A stretch of 64,000 bases of DNA from Pragia fontium DSM 5563 = ATCC 49100. Its GTDB lineage: Bacteria > Pseudomonadota > Gammaproteobacteria > Enterobacterales > Enterobacteriaceae. Below are positions 18,955 through 28,020 of the stretch, piece after piece. Positions within the stretch are counted from its first letter, which is position 1. Each line of letters begins with the position of its first letter. A program made the position numbers and the translations under genes. The stretch spans positions 157,249 through 221,248 of the forward strand of contig NZ_FOLW01000004.1 of assembly GCF_900112475.1 (NCBI RefSeq), in the 5' to 3' direction. The notes under the pieces are model-generated. The model was not told the DNA's origin and made no database searches. It worked only from the letters and a program-made list of their open reading frames with translations.

Positions 18955-20991
18955 TCATGGTCGTACTGCATCCTCGGAGTTATTAGCTGGAAGTTTATCG
19001 TTAGCTTGTTGCAAAGGAGAAAGAGAACAATACAGGCGCCAAATTAACCCTGCCAATTCACGGCCGGAGGGATCGTGATGACGGGCAAGGGTGGAGCTCA
19101 TTTTCAATAGCTCTTCGAGGGCAACATCTAACGAACGATGTTGAACCCCTTTTTCCGTCATAATGTCTTTTAAACAACGGATGCAAACTTCACGCACCAT
19201 TGATAATGGATCAGAACGTACCTGCCAATCACGGAGTTGCCAGACGACGTGACTACAGTTTAGTAATACCACGCCCCAACGAAGTACCCATATGCGAACC
19301 TGTTCATCCTTGCTTTGAGTCAGTTGACTGATGCGGTGGTAGACCATTGACTCAAACTGACTTTCACTTTGTGATGGTTTCTGGCTTAGCTGATCCATAA
19401 AGTCTCGGCGCAGGGCACGAATGATGCGCCGGCTCTTAACCTTATCCGAGCTGGGACGTAATATCTGAAAAGCAATGCCAGCCAGAATAACACCGGTTAA
19501 TTTGCCTAAGTCATCATTGATATAACTGCTGAAATCATAAGAAGGGGGATTGCTGATAGCCAGAAATGACCCCATAAACACAATAAGCTGTCCCCAGAGC
19601 GAAGCATAGCGGGGATGTTGTAGTTTCATTATCTGCATAGTGAGTAATACGGGTAACAAAAATGCGCAGAAAACCCAAAAATCATCTATTTGGATCATCA
19701 GACCGAACTTCACCATATAACAAGCAATGGATAGCAATACTAATGCTTTTATCAGTGTGATAACGCTGGTAATCGGTGATGCCGTGGATGAATAGAGTAC
19801 ACAGCTAATAGCGGTTAAGGTTAATGCGGAGGAACCAGCATCCCATTGAGTATGTATCCAGTATGCGCAGCCGATGACGATACATAAAAAAGTACGTAGC
19901 GCGTTATACAGGGCTTCCGTTGAGTCCGTATGCTGGGCAATGCTTTTGACTTTCGGCGGTTTTCGTTGGTGGGTTGTATTCACTTCCTCTAATTGTTGCA
20001 ACCAACTGCTGGATTGCAAATAGAGCCAGCAAAAATGTCGTAAGCGTAGCCAGAAAGTGCGATGACGAAAATCACGGCTATCGGTGGGATAAATTTCCTG
20101 CAGAATTTTTGCCAGCCGATACTTATTGGTATTGGGCTGGCGTAGCTCTTCCAACAAACGCTGTAATACGCTGGATAAATTTTCCGGTCTGTCGGGCCAG
20201 TTCAACATGATACGGCGAATGCCGGAGATAACACTGGTCAGTTTCAGTTGCTGATGAAGAATGAAGTTAAGGATGTTATTACGGCGGCGTAAGCGATAGT
20301 GGCTCCAAACTGCCTGAATTCTTAAGACGTTCATTGTCAGTATTTGACTAATCACGCCTTCATGAGAAGTACGAACATGATCGGATATTTGAGCCTGCCA
20401 TAACATTTCCGCATGTTCCAGCAGACGGGCCTGCATTCGTTTGAGTGAATCGATTAACGTTGAGCCATCTGATGTGCTGGGTAAAATCATCATCATGATT
20501 GCGCCACAGATAATACCGGTGATGACTTCACATACTCGTGCCTGAGTAATATTGAAGACTTCAAATGAGTCGGTGCTGTCGGTCAGGGTAAAAGTGATAA
20601 TTGCTGCTGTGTAGCCTGCCAGCGCAAAAGCGTAAGAAACATTATTCTGATAATGATTAGAAATATAGGTGCACAATGCCAGCCAACCGGCGATGAAAAA
20701 AGTAAATAGCCATGGATCGTTCAGACACATACCTGCAATGAGCATTGAGGCCAGAGCGCCAAGCAGGCTGCCTAAAATACGTCCAACGCTTTTACTAATC
20801 ACGCCACCAATGGTGGGGAAACTGACCACTGCTGCTGAGGTCATTGCCCAGTAAGGCTCATCCAGGTCGAGTAGAAATGCCACACCCAATGCCAAACACA
20901 TTGCAATCGAATTACGTAGGGCATAGCGCCACTGTGCTTTAGTTGCTTTACTCCAGGGGGTGTTTTTCCACTCAAGCCAGGAAATATTCAC
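18955..20991 (-). CDS. ydhK: YdhK, FUSC/AaeB-family efflux pump subunit
   Basis: This 678-residue inner-membrane protein is of the FUSC / aromatic acid exporter (AaeB-like) family. It shows two hydrophobic blocks of membrane helices (about residues 25-185 and 365-510), each followed by a cytoplasmic domain. The opening (AQWRYALRNSIAMCLALGVAFLLDLDEPYWAMTSAA begins near residue 19) closely resembles E. coli YdhK, of similar length. It is the last gene of ydhI-ydhJ-ydhK, with a 12-bp gap to ydhJ. The likely role is energised export of small, probably aromatic or acidic, compounds together with the YdhJ adaptor; substrate unknown. Confidence 0.92.
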   Translation of the reverse strand: MNISWLEWKNTPWSKATKAQWRYALRNSIAMCLALGVAFLLDLDEPYWAMTSAAVVSFPTIGGVISKSVGRILGSLLGALASMLIAGMCLNDPWLFTFFIAGWLALCTYISNHYQNNVSYAFALAGYTAAIITFTLTDSTDSFEVFNITQARVCEVITGIICGAIMMMILPSTSDGSTLIDSLKRMQARLLEHAEMLWQAQISDHVRTSHEGVISQILTMNVLRIQAVWSHYRLRRRNNILNFILHQQLKLTSVISGIRRIMLNWPDRPENLSSVLQRLLEELRQPNTNKYRLAKILQEIYPTDSRDFRHRTFWLRLRHFCWLYLQSSSWLQQLEEVNTTHQRKPPKVKSIAQHTDSTEALYNALRTFLCIVIGCAYWIHTQWDAGSSALTLTAISCVLYSSTASPITSVITLIKALVLLSIACYMVKFGLMIQIDDFWVFCAFLLPVLLTMQIMKLQHPRYASLWGQLIVFMGSFLAISNPPSYDFSSYINDDLGKLTGVILAGIAFQILRPSSDKVKSRRIIRALRRDFMDQLSQKPSQSESQFESMVYHRISQLTQSKDEQVRIWVLRWGVVLLNCSHVVWQLRDWQVRSDPLSMVREVCIRCLKDIMTEKGVQHRSLDVALEELLKMSSTLARHHDPSGRELAGLIWRLYCSLSPLQQANDKLPANNSEDAVRP

Positions 20992-21003
20992 TCGACTTAC
21001 CTA

Positions 21004-21858
21004 TTAATGAATGGCAATTGAGCAGGTTGTTCCTGCAATTAACAATGTATTCTCAGGGACTTTCGTTAGCTTAATTCTCACGGGAACTCGTTGAGCTAGA
21101 CGAACCCAAGGAACATTAGGCTTAACGTTTATCAACATATCAATATTGCCGTCTATGCTTTGGTCATAAATAGCACGCCCAATGCTCTCTACTTCTCCTT
21201 GCAGTGCAGTATCACCATTATAAAGCGTAATATTGGCGGCACTTCCCGGTTTAATATTGTGGAGCTTGGTTTCTTCAAAGTAGCCCATGACATAAAACGA
21301 ATTAATATCAACCAGCGCCACCAGTGGCATACCGGACGTGGCATAACTTCCGCTGCGTGTTTGTAGGTTGGTCAGGTAACCGTCAGTTGGGGCATAAATA
21401 TTGGTATGGGCCAGATCCCATTTAGCCTGTTCAAGGCTGGCCTGAACGGCTTTATAGTTTGCTTGCATTGCCTGAACGGCCAGATTGGCATCGTCAAGCT
21501 CTTCTTTAGAAATAGCCGTGCCGCCAAGGTTATGACGGCGAGCGGCTTCATGATTGGCTTTATTTAAATCTGAAAGTGCTTTGGCTTGCGCGCCTTCAGC
21601 TTTATCCACGGCTATTTGATAAGGGGTGGCATCAATAGTAAAAAGCAGGTCACCCTTTTTGACCCTCTGATTATCCACCGCATTCACGTTGATTAAGGTT
21701 CCGGATACCTCAGGCGTAATATTGACTAATTCAGCACGTACTTTACCGTCCCGTGTCCAGGGGGATTGCATATAGTAATTCCAGAGCCACCATCCGGCAC
21801 TTAATGCGATAGCAAAGACAATAACCGTAGAGAAGTATTTGATAATATTAAGCTTCAT
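21004..21858 (-). CDS. ydhJ: YdhJ, HlyD-family membrane fusion protein
   Basis: This 284-residue periplasmic adaptor has one N-terminal membrane anchor (about residues 8-28), a biotinyl-lipoyl-like half (SGTLINVNAVDNQRVKKGDLLFTI), an alpha-helical hairpin (about 80-150, Ala/Gln-rich) and the second lipoyl half (IYAPTDGYL). Length and order match AaeA/YdhJ-type fusion proteins. Only 4 bp separate it from ydhI and 12 from ydhK, so the three are one operon. It should bridge YdhK to an outer-membrane channel encoded elsewhere. Confidence 0.92.
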   Translation of the reverse strand: MKLNIIKYFSTVIVFAIALSAGWWLWNYYMQSPWTRDGKVRAELVNITPEVSGTLINVNAVDNQRVKKGDLLFTIDATPYQIAVDKAEGAQAKALSDLNKANHEAARRHNLGGTAISKEELDDANLAVQAMQANYKAVQASLEQAKWDLAHTNIYAPTDGYLTNLQTRSGSYATSGMPLVALVDINSFYVMGYFEETKLHNIKPGSAANITLYNGDTALQGEVESIGRAIYDQSIDGNIDMLINVKPNVPWVRLAQRVPVRIKLTKVPENTLLIAGTTCSIAIH

Positions 21859-21862
21859 ATGA

Positions 21863-22099
21863 TTACCAATGGGTTAATATCCACATAGCGCCGCTAACGG
21901 CAATAATAAAAATAGAGAGATCCATTAAGGTGGGATGCCAAACGTCACCTGAATATAGCCAGTCGCGAATGACACGGTGAACTAGCAGCCATATGACAAA
22001 TCCAAGAAATAACGCTTTGAATATGGGTGGGAAGTAGAGAGAAGCGCCAAACACCAAGTCGGTTAACGCACTGTTTTTACTAAAAAGTCCAATGTCCAC
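21863..22099 (-). CDS. ydhI: YdhI, DUF1656 small membrane protein
   Basis: This 78-residue protein has two predicted membrane helices and the motif [16 protein letters not shown] typical of DUF1656 (YdhI/AaeX). The start is GTG at 22099 with CAGGTG upstream. It is the first gene of the ydhIJK efflux operon. Members of this family sit beside HlyD/FUSC pumps; the molecular role is not known. The promoter must lie in the AT-rich gap to the right, but I could not pick out a convincing -35/-10 pair. Confidence 0.9.
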   Translation of the reverse strand: MDIGLFSKNSALTDLVFGASLYFPPIFKALFLGFVIWLLVHRVIRDWLYSGDVWHPTLMDLSIFIIAVSGAMWILTHW

Positions 22100-22882
22100 G
22101 CTAATAACACCTGTCAGATGTGATATAGGATCGTTGCCAGTAATACCTGAGTTTGAGAAGCGGACTTATCATTGATGAATGGGGCACCAAAGGCTTAACG
22201 ATAGCCTGCCCGGATACTCGAGTTAGCCTATATTATCACGTTATTCAGTAAAACATAGCGTCAGAGTGAGGCAAGTTTTTGCTTATCTAGCCGGTGATTT
22301 TTAAGGGGCAAGGCGGTAAATATTGCGATTTAGCGCGTTATAAGATAATTAAATGATCTCATCAATAATAATTGAACAAATACCATTCGCTTTATTGTTA
22401 TTATTTGAATTCTATAATTAACGTAGTGAAAGTAATATTATTGATTAATTAAGTTACTTGAATGATTATAATTTAATCTTTGCTTTACAACATTTTTATT
22501 TTAATTAAAATTAAGGTATTATTAGTGGTGCGGTTATTTTGAAATTTGATTTTTGTTTTTATTTACAACGCTTTGAATGTTGGTTTTATTAACGTTTGTC
22601 AATGGGTTTGGTATGATTTATAGAGTATCAGGTAGTTTTTAATGATGTTTATATTCGTCATGCTCTGAAATCAAATAATGTTTTTAGCTATAGCTGACAC
22701 TTATCGAAGCCCAACATGTTAACTTGATGATGGTCATATAAGGAAATCAGTATGATTTATCAGTGGGTTAGGCAGACGAGTAAAAGTAAAAATAGTGTTG
22801 TATGTTGATTTTAATCAACAACATCAACTAATAATAACTATTTTAAGTTATATCATTTCAGATATTACAAAGGACATGTGGT
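22100..22882. other. AT-rich intergenic region with inverted repeat
   Basis: About 780 bp without a credible gene lie between the divergent ydhI and the InsA-like gene. It is strongly AT-rich from about 22330. The clearest structure is an inverted repeat TGTTGATT-TT-AATCAACA at about 22803-22820, about 110 bp before the InsA-like start. It presumably holds the promoters of both flanking units. Nothing else was recognised. Confidence 0.5.
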
Positions 22883-22901
22883 GATGAGTGAGATACTCAT
22901 C
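22883..22901 (+). promoter_or_regulatory. Inverted repeat in the leader of the InsA-like gene
   Basis: GATGAGT-GAGAT-ACTCATC, with 7-bp arms and a 5-nt spacer, ends 15 bp before the GGAGGAA ribosome-binding site. It could be an operator or an mRNA hairpin; role inferred. Confidence 0.45.
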
Positions 22902-22926
22902 TTATATACATATATGGAGGAATGTG

Positions 22927-23205
22927 ATGAAAGGAAATCAGCCTGTTTGTCACCATTGCAGCAGAATGGATAGCGTTCGTAAGCATGGTTTGGCGCGCTC
23001 TGGCATCCAACGCTATTACTGTATTTCTTGTAGAAAAACCTTTCAGGTACATTATATCTACCAGGGAAATGAAAGTAATATTCTTCGTCAAGTAAAGACT
23101 TTTTTAGATGAAGGGCGGGGGCGGATTGAAATTGGTAAAATATTAGGGGTCAGTCAAGTTGTTATCGATCGCCATATTTATCAGCTTGCACTTGAGGAAG
23201 ATTAA
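22927..23205 (+). CDS. Stand-alone IS1 InsA-like zinc-ribbon/HTH protein
   Basis: This 92-residue protein starts at the ATG at 22927 with a strong GGAGGAA site; the upstream frame is open but lacks such a signal. A zinc ribbon (C8-C11 and C32-C35, with HHCSRMDSVRKHG and RYYCISCRKTFQ) precedes a helix-turn-helix-like end (RIEIGKILGVSQVVIDRHIYQL). Length and order match InsA of IS1, the repressor and DNA-binding partner of the transposase. No InsB frame, no frameshift window and no IS1 ends are visible around it, and it has its own terminator. It is therefore either an IS1 remnant or, more likely given its intact signals, a domesticated DNA-binding regulator. Confidence 0.75.
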   Translation: MKGNQPVCHHCSRMDSVRKHGLARSGIQRYYCISCRKTFQVHYIYQGNESNILRQVKTFLDEGRGRIEIGKILGVSQVVIDRHIYQLALEED

Positions 23206-23277
23206 ACATGGTGATTACAACATGTTATCATATGATTTTATGTTGATTAATGCTTCATGTTTTAAGTTATAAATTTG

Positions 23278-23317
23278 ATGGGAAGGGGTATTTATCGATC
23301 CTCTTCCCATTTTATTT
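23278..23317 (+). terminator. Terminator of the InsA-like gene
   Basis: The stem ATGGGAAGGGG / CCTCTTCCCAT (one G-T wobble) has an 11-nt loop and is followed by TTTTATTTTT. The remaining stretch to yecM (23318-23636) shows no gene or recognisable site. Confidence 0.85.
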
Positions 23318-23636
23318 TTAGCTGCCGATTACACTTTATGATTGCACTGATTAAATTTTGGACGCTATTGTATTTACCTGAAATTAATTAAAAACAGGGT
23401 GGTCTTGTTAAATTTTTAGTATCCCTGTAACGCAGGCTTCTACAGCGGCGAGTTTTTACAATGCTATTTCCATTTACTGCGGTAGCAATAGCCAACTAGA
23501 AAAGCGAAGTCACCTTAAAAATAGGGGGTAGGGAAATCTCTCTTTGCTGATGTTTGATTATTGTGAATAATAGTCGGATCCGATGGTTAAACAACATCCT
23601 TTACGGGCAATTTTATGGGATATAAGGGGAGAAAAC

Positions 23637-24188
23637 GTGCTGTTATTTAAGGACATTGCTGAACTCGAGGATTTACACCAGAGTTTGCCCTTATTTATTG
23701 ATAAATTGTTGGGTGCTCTTCAGCATCTGGAACTCTCTCTTGAGGGCTATCACGCTGACCATATATCGGTACGCTGTTTTCAGCAGGCAACGGCGGAACG
23801 CTGGCGCAAAGGATTAATGCAGTGTGGGGAATTACTCTCCGAGAAGATGATTAATGGTCGGCCAATTTGTTTGTTTAGCCTTAATCAGCCGCTGCAAATT
23901 GGCTTATGGCAAATTGACTGTATTGAGCTGCCATATCCCGGTGAGAAGCTGTATCCACAGGAAGATTGGGAACATGTGGAATGGGTGATTCCTGGCGATG
24001 TTGATACCTTCCATCAAACCGCACTGGGACTGTTTTCTGACCAAGTGTTATTGATGCCCCAGCTAAAACTCAAGTTTAGTAACCCAACCGGTGAGGGAGA
24101 GCAACTGGCCAATCCTACGCTAGCCGTCACGGAAAATGGCGTTACGGTTAAATTTCACCCCTATAGCATTCGCGATATTGTTAAGTAA
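23637..24188 (+). CDS. yecM: YecM family protein
   Basis: This 183-residue protein is of the YecM family, whose fold resembles metal-dependent vicinal-oxygen-chelate enzymes. Conserved blocks include ADHISVRC, ATAERWRKG, CGELLSEKMINGRPICLF, ELPYPGEK and WEHVEWV. I prefer the GTG at 23637, preceded by AAGGGGAGA, because it gives nearly the E. coli length (188); an in-frame ATG at 23583 would add 18 residues without a clear ribosome site. In E. coli yecM adjoins cutC, as it nearly does here, with one gene inserted. The biochemical role is unknown; the His/Glu residues suggest metal binding. Confidence 0.88.
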   Translation: MLLFKDIAELEDLHQSLPLFIDKLLGALQHLELSLEGYHADHISVRCFQQATAERWRKGLMQCGELLSEKMINGRPICLFSLNQPLQIGLWQIDCIELPYPGEKLYPQEDWEHVEWVIPGDVDTFHQTALGLFSDQVLLMPQLKLKFSNPTGEGEQLANPTLAVTENGVTVKFHPYSIRDIVK

Positions 24189-24233
24189 CGAGAATGAACT
24201 TAATAAATTAAATCAAGCTGACTTAAAGGGTAG

Positions 24234-24257
24234 ATCCCAGCTTGCGCTGGGATGACA
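24234..24257. repeat. Short palindromic repeat (GTCATCCC type)
   Basis: ATCCCAGC-TTGC-GCTGGGAT is a perfect 8-bp hairpin followed by GACA, so the opposite strand reads TGTCATCCCAGC. It has the same layout as the hairpins at 37283 and 37348. It lies between convergent yecM and the PatB-like gene and might also stop transcription. Confidence 0.6.
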
Positions 24258-24294
24258 AGGCGAGTGTAGCAAGTGATTAGGTGACAGCGTCACC

Positions 24295-25449
24295 TTACGC
24301 TGTCGTTGGTAAGTTAGCTACCGCGTTAGCCATACGCTCAAGCGCCTGAGTTAATAATTCGCGATGACAGGCAAAATTCAGCCTGACAAAGCTTGGATTA
24401 CCAAAGTCACTACCTGGAGATAGACCAACGCCAGCTTCTTCAAAGAAGGCGTGTGGATTGCTGACCGGTAGTTCGGAGGCATCAATCCAGGCCAGATAGG
24501 TTGCTTCAACCGGCATAAGTTTCAGCCCTGGAATAGTGTTAATTTTCTCCATGACCAAATCACGGTTGCCACGTAAATAGTCTAGCTGATCGGCCAGCCA
24601 CTGTTCGCCATCTTTATAAGCGGCGGTAGCGGCAACATAGGCCAGAATATCCACGTTAGGTACGATTCCCATCCGGGCTTCAATAAAACGGTTACGTAAA
24701 TTGGCGTTAGGGATAACGGCAATCGAGGCACCTAATCCGGCAATATTGAAGGTTTTAGATGGCGCCATAAGGGTAATGGATCGCTGCGAGGCATCTTCGC
24801 TGAGGGAAGCGAATGGAATATGTTCCAAGCCTTCTTCCAACAGTAAATCGCAATGAATTTCGTCTGAGCAGACAATCAGATTGTGGCGCTGGGCAAAATC
24901 TAACTGGTCAAGAAGCTCACTACGACGATAAATGGTACCGCCCGGATTGTGCGGGTTACATAACATCAGTAATTTTTCGTTACCGGATAACTGTTGCTCG
25001 GTAGCCTCGAGATCCAACACCCAACGTTTGCCCTGTAATTTAATTGGCGCTGAAACCTGATTGCGATTAGCGAGACGAGCAGATTTCATAAATGGAGGAT
25101 AGATCGGGTGTGGTGCGATGGTTCCCTGTTCCGGCGTGGTTAAGGCACGTACCGACAGGTTTAAACCGCAAACTAATCCGGGTAGGAAAACCAGCCACTC
25201 AGGTTTTACTTCCCATTGATAAAGCTGCTGCATACGTTGAATAAAAACGTCGCTTAATTCTGGTGATGGATAGCCATAACCAAATACGCCATGAGCAACA
25301 CGTTTTTGTAAAGCGTCAATCACGGCGGGAGGTGAAATGAAGTCACTATCGGCAACCCACAGAGGAATAATCTCCTTACCCTCATATTTGTGCCACTTAT
25401 CACTATCGGTGTGACGTCGCTCCACATACAGATCGAAATTAGATGCCAT
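24295..25449 (-). CDS. PatB/MalY-family PLP-dependent C-S lyase (cystathionine beta-lyase type)
   Basis: This 384-residue fold-type I PLP enzyme has an N-terminal WVADSDF motif, NPHNPGG near residues 165-171, CSDEIHCDL near 194, the PLP-binding Lys in APSKTFNIAGLG (about K232), and the C-terminal arginine block VRLNFAC. These are the marks of the MalY/PatB subgroup, which cleaves C-S bonds of cystathionine or cysteine conjugates to pyruvate, ammonia and a thiol. It stands alone on the - strand between yecM and cutC, which are neighbours in E. coli, so it looks like an insertion into that block. The exact substrate cannot be told; MalY-type regulatory function is not indicated. Confidence 0.85.
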   Translation of the reverse strand: MASNFDLYVERRHTDSDKWHKYEGKEIIPLWVADSDFISPPAVIDALQKRVAHGVFGYGYPSPELSDVFIQRMQQLYQWEVKPEWLVFLPGLVCGLNLSVRALTTPEQGTIAPHPIYPPFMKSARLANRNQVSAPIKLQGKRWVLDLEATEQQLSGNEKLLMLCNPHNPGGTIYRRSELLDQLDFAQRHNLIVCSDEIHCDLLLEEGLEHIPFASLSEDASQRSITLMAPSKTFNIAGLGASIAVIPNANLRNRFIEARMGIVPNVDILAYVAATAAYKDGEQWLADQLDYLRGNRDLVMEKINTIPGLKLMPVEATYLAWIDASELPVSNPHAFFEEAGVGLSPGSDFGNPSFVRLNFACHRELLTQALERMANAVANLPTTA

Positions 25450-25560
25450 AATAAAACCTTTGGTATGCCTTGAGTTGTTTTTGTTTCCAACACGTAGACT
25501 ACGCCAGATGTGTTCTCTTGCTCAAGAAATGTTTTATTTTTACTTGATTTAGGGGGGTAA

Positions 25561-26325
25561 ATGCCAAAGTTGGAGGTGTGTTGTTATAGTGTCGATTGTG
25601 CCGTAATGGCTGAACGCGCTGGCGCCGATCGTATCGAATTATGTACCAGCAAGCAGGAAGGGGGAATAACGCCCAGTATGGGCATGCTTGAGTGGGCTAC
25701 GCAGCATATTTCGATTCCGGTTCATCCTATCATTCGTCCACGGGGAGGAGATTTCTGTTATACCAAGAGTGAATTTGAGGTTATTAAGCGTGACATTGAC
25801 CAAATCCGTGAACTTGGCTTCCCCGGAATTGTTATTGGGATCCTAGCGGAAGATGGCCATATTGATATGGAACGGATGCAGCAGGTTTTGGTTCAGGCTG
25901 AAGGGATGTCGGTTACGTTTCATCGGGCGTTTGATATGTGTGCTAATCCTATTGTGGCACTGAATCAACTGACGGATATTGGGATTGATCGTATTTTAAC
26001 GTCAGGTCAGCAGCAAACTGCCGAAGTGGGTTTACCGCTTATCCGTGATTTGATTCACCAAAGTCGGGGGCCGGTGATTATGCCAGGCGGCGGTATTCGT
26101 CTGACCAATATCCATAAGTTTATTGATGCCGGTGTGCAAGAAATTCACACTACCGCAGGGCAAGTTATCCCTTCTTTGATGCGTTATCGTAAAGCCGGCG
26201 TTAGCATGAATACTGATAGTGAGGCTGATGAGTTTTCACAGTTCAGGGTTGATAGTGATATGGTCGCCGCAATGAAGGACGTGTTTGTACCTAGCGTGGT
26301 TCGTTTTCGTCAAAAGGCTGGGTAA
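25561..26325 (+). CDS. cutC: CutC family protein (copper homeostasis)
   Basis: This 254-residue TIM-barrel protein of the CutC family has the typical start ([13 protein letters not shown]...AGADRIELC), the [10 protein letters not shown] motif, VTFHRAFDM and a GGGI phosphate-loop-like segment. The start at 25561 has an AGGGGGG ribosome site immediately upstream. CutC was linked to copper tolerance in E. coli, but that role has been questioned; its activity is unknown. It is convergent with the lactonase-like gene and sits close to yecM, as in other enterics. Confidence 0.94.
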   Translation: MPKLEVCCYSVDCAVMAERAGADRIELCTSKQEGGITPSMGMLEWATQHISIPVHPIIRPRGGDFCYTKSEFEVIKRDIDQIRELGFPGIVIGILAEDGHIDMERMQQVLVQAEGMSVTFHRAFDMCANPIVALNQLTDIGIDRILTSGQQQTAEVGLPLIRDLIHQSRGPVIMPGGGIRLTNIHKFIDAGVQEIHTTAGQVIPSLMRYRKAGVSMNTDSEADEFSQFRVDSDMVAAMKDVFVPSVVRFRQKAG

Positions 26326-26346
26326 GTTAGTTTGAATATCAAGGAA

Positions 26347-26372
26347 GAAAAAGCCGGATATCATATCCGGCT
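26347..26372 (-). terminator. Distal terminator of the lactonase-like gene
   Basis: The hairpin AGCCGGATA-TCA-TATCCGGCT has its T tract (AAAAA on +) only on the - strand side. It lies 255 bp beyond the stop of the - strand gene and 27 bp beyond the cutC stop. Confidence 0.7.
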
Positions 26373-26595
26373 GAGATCGCTGGCAATGTTATACAGTACG
26401 TAATCGTTGGGAGAGACGGGTGTTGGGGTCGTAGTAGCTTTAGCTACCGGAGTGCCCCTAACCCGGCTAGGCCCAACGCTCTCTATAGCTAAATACTGAT
26501 GGTATTCCGGCTGAACACGGTAGTCATATTTGCGCATTGTTTTTATAGCCGGAACAGACACTGTTGTTGATTTAAGATGATTTGTTAGCAGTCTG

Positions 26596-26622
26596 AGCCG
26601 GATATCACATCCGGCTTTTTAT
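26596..26622 (+). terminator. Distal terminator of cutC
   Basis: AGCCGGAT-ATCAC-ATCCGGCT is followed by TTTTT on the + strand. It is almost the same hairpin as at 26347 but its T tract faces the other way. It lies 4 bp before the stop of the convergent gene. Confidence 0.72.
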
Positions 26623-26626
26623 TTGA

Positions 26627-27856
26627 TTAACGACCATCCGAAACAAATACCATTTGCGATGGGCTGCCAACAGGGGTAAAGCGATCGGTAAACGTGAGTT
26701 TCCCGCTGCTCGGGTCGATATTAAACTGGGTAATGTTATCGCTACGCTGATTCATGGCATACAGAGACTGACCATCGGGTGAGATAACTATCGTCCGCGG
26801 GTAGTCACCTCGGGTCCAGACGTTATCTGCCAGCGTTAGGCTACCATTCTCGTTAATATTGAACTGCGAAATACTGTTATGCAGCCGATTGGCCACATAC
26901 AGATGGCGGGCATCTTTCCCTAACACAATACCGGAAGCAAAGCTGGTTCCTTTATAGCCATTAGGCAGAGAAGATAGCGTTTGCTGTTGAGTTAATTTTC
27001 CACTTTCCTGATCCATCAGGTATGACGTTAACGTAGATGATTCTTCATTGATTAAATAAACATGTTTATTTTGCGGATGAAAAACAAAGTGGCGTGGACC
27101 GGCACCTGGAGATGACGCAGGAATAAATGGTTGGTTATTGGCAGAAATCACACCAGTGGCATGGTCTACACGCCATTGATAGATACGATCTAATCCTAAG
27201 TCGGTAGAGTAAATAAATTGGCCGCTAGGATCGCTGTCAACCATATGGGCATGTGGGCCATCATGATCGCTGGCAGCAAAGCTGCCGGCAACAGCGGCTT
27301 CGGGCTTAGCTGCTCCAGGTTCACCACTGCTTTGTTTTACCGAGGTTGGACGACCGAGTTTGCCATCGCGTTCAATAGGAAAACTGGCTATTGAGCCACT
27401 AATATAGTTGGCGACAAACAGGTATTCCCCGTCGGGATGAATCGATAAGTAAACCGGACCCGCGCCCTGGGAGTCAACCTCATTAAGCTTTTCCAATGAA
27501 CCGTCGGTTTTATTGACGGCATAAGCGGTAATTGAGCCGTGTGTTCCATCGTTATAATTATCGACTTCGCTGGCGACATACAGATGGTTGCTGTCTTTAT
27601 CTAAAACCAACTGTGCGGCGTTAGGAATTGAGCTGACCAACTTATCGGTGGTTAATGAACCATCTTTTTCATCAACCTTCATTAGGTAAATACCTTCACC
27701 ATGCGGATTGTAAGTGGCAACGTAGGCTATTTTCATGGTTTGTTCGGAAGGTTTCATATCGGCTAAAACGGGAAGGGAAACAAGGGTGGATAACCCAATA
27801 ATCATACAGCTGTATACGCTGGCAGCGCTTGAAAAGTCCCTAAACTTTTTCTTCAT
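26627..27856 (-). CDS. Exported lactonase-like seven-bladed beta-propeller protein
   Basis: This 409-residue protein has an N-terminal signal peptide (hydrophobic core IIGLSTLVSLPVLA, cleavage near residue 32). The rest is a series of seven repeats of the type IHPDGEYLFVAN / SPDGQSLYAMNQRSDNITQF..D, the lactonase beta-propeller family to which cytoplasmic 6-phosphogluconolactonase (Pgl) belongs. Because it is exported it is unlikely to be the pentose-phosphate enzyme; a periplasmic lactonase or a binding propeller is possible. It has its own leader and shares overlapping 3' ends with cutC. Substrate unknown. Confidence 0.82.
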   Translation of the reverse strand: MKKKFRDFSSAASVYSCMIIGLSTLVSLPVLADMKPSEQTMKIAYVATYNPHGEGIYLMKVDEKDGSLTTDKLVSSIPNAAQLVLDKDSNHLYVASEVDNYNDGTHGSITAYAVNKTDGSLEKLNEVDSQGAGPVYLSIHPDGEYLFVANYISGSIASFPIERDGKLGRPTSVKQSSGEPGAAKPEAAVAGSFAASDHDGPHAHMVDSDPSGQFIYSTDLGLDRIYQWRVDHATGVISANNQPFIPASSPGAGPRHFVFHPQNKHVYLINEESSTLTSYLMDQESGKLTQQQTLSSLPNGYKGTSFASGIVLGKDARHLYVANRLHNSISQFNINENGSLTLADNVWTRGDYPRTIVISPDGQSLYAMNQRSDNITQFNIDPSSGKLTFTDRFTPVGSPSQMVFVSDGR

Positions 27857-28020
27857 ATTCTCTCCTGATTGCGTTACCGGGTTAGAAAAACTCGGGCATT
27901 AATTCTGTAGATAAAAATATGGGCACATGCATCATTATTATTATCTTTACCCGATTAATGATTGTCGGAGAAATTTAAAAAATCAAATAATCGGGTAAAA
28001 AAAACTGAATAAGCAGTAAG

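Noticed and set aside
22927-23205. A complete IS1 element
   Set aside because: Only an InsA-like frame is present. No InsB frame, frameshift site or terminal repeats could be seen on either side.
26361-26561. A 58-66 codon ORF on the - strand between cutC and the lactonase-like gene
   Set aside because: No ribosome site precedes its GTG or ATG, its end runs into a terminator hairpin, and the protein resembles nothing I recognise. The segment is better explained by overlapping 3' untranslated ends.
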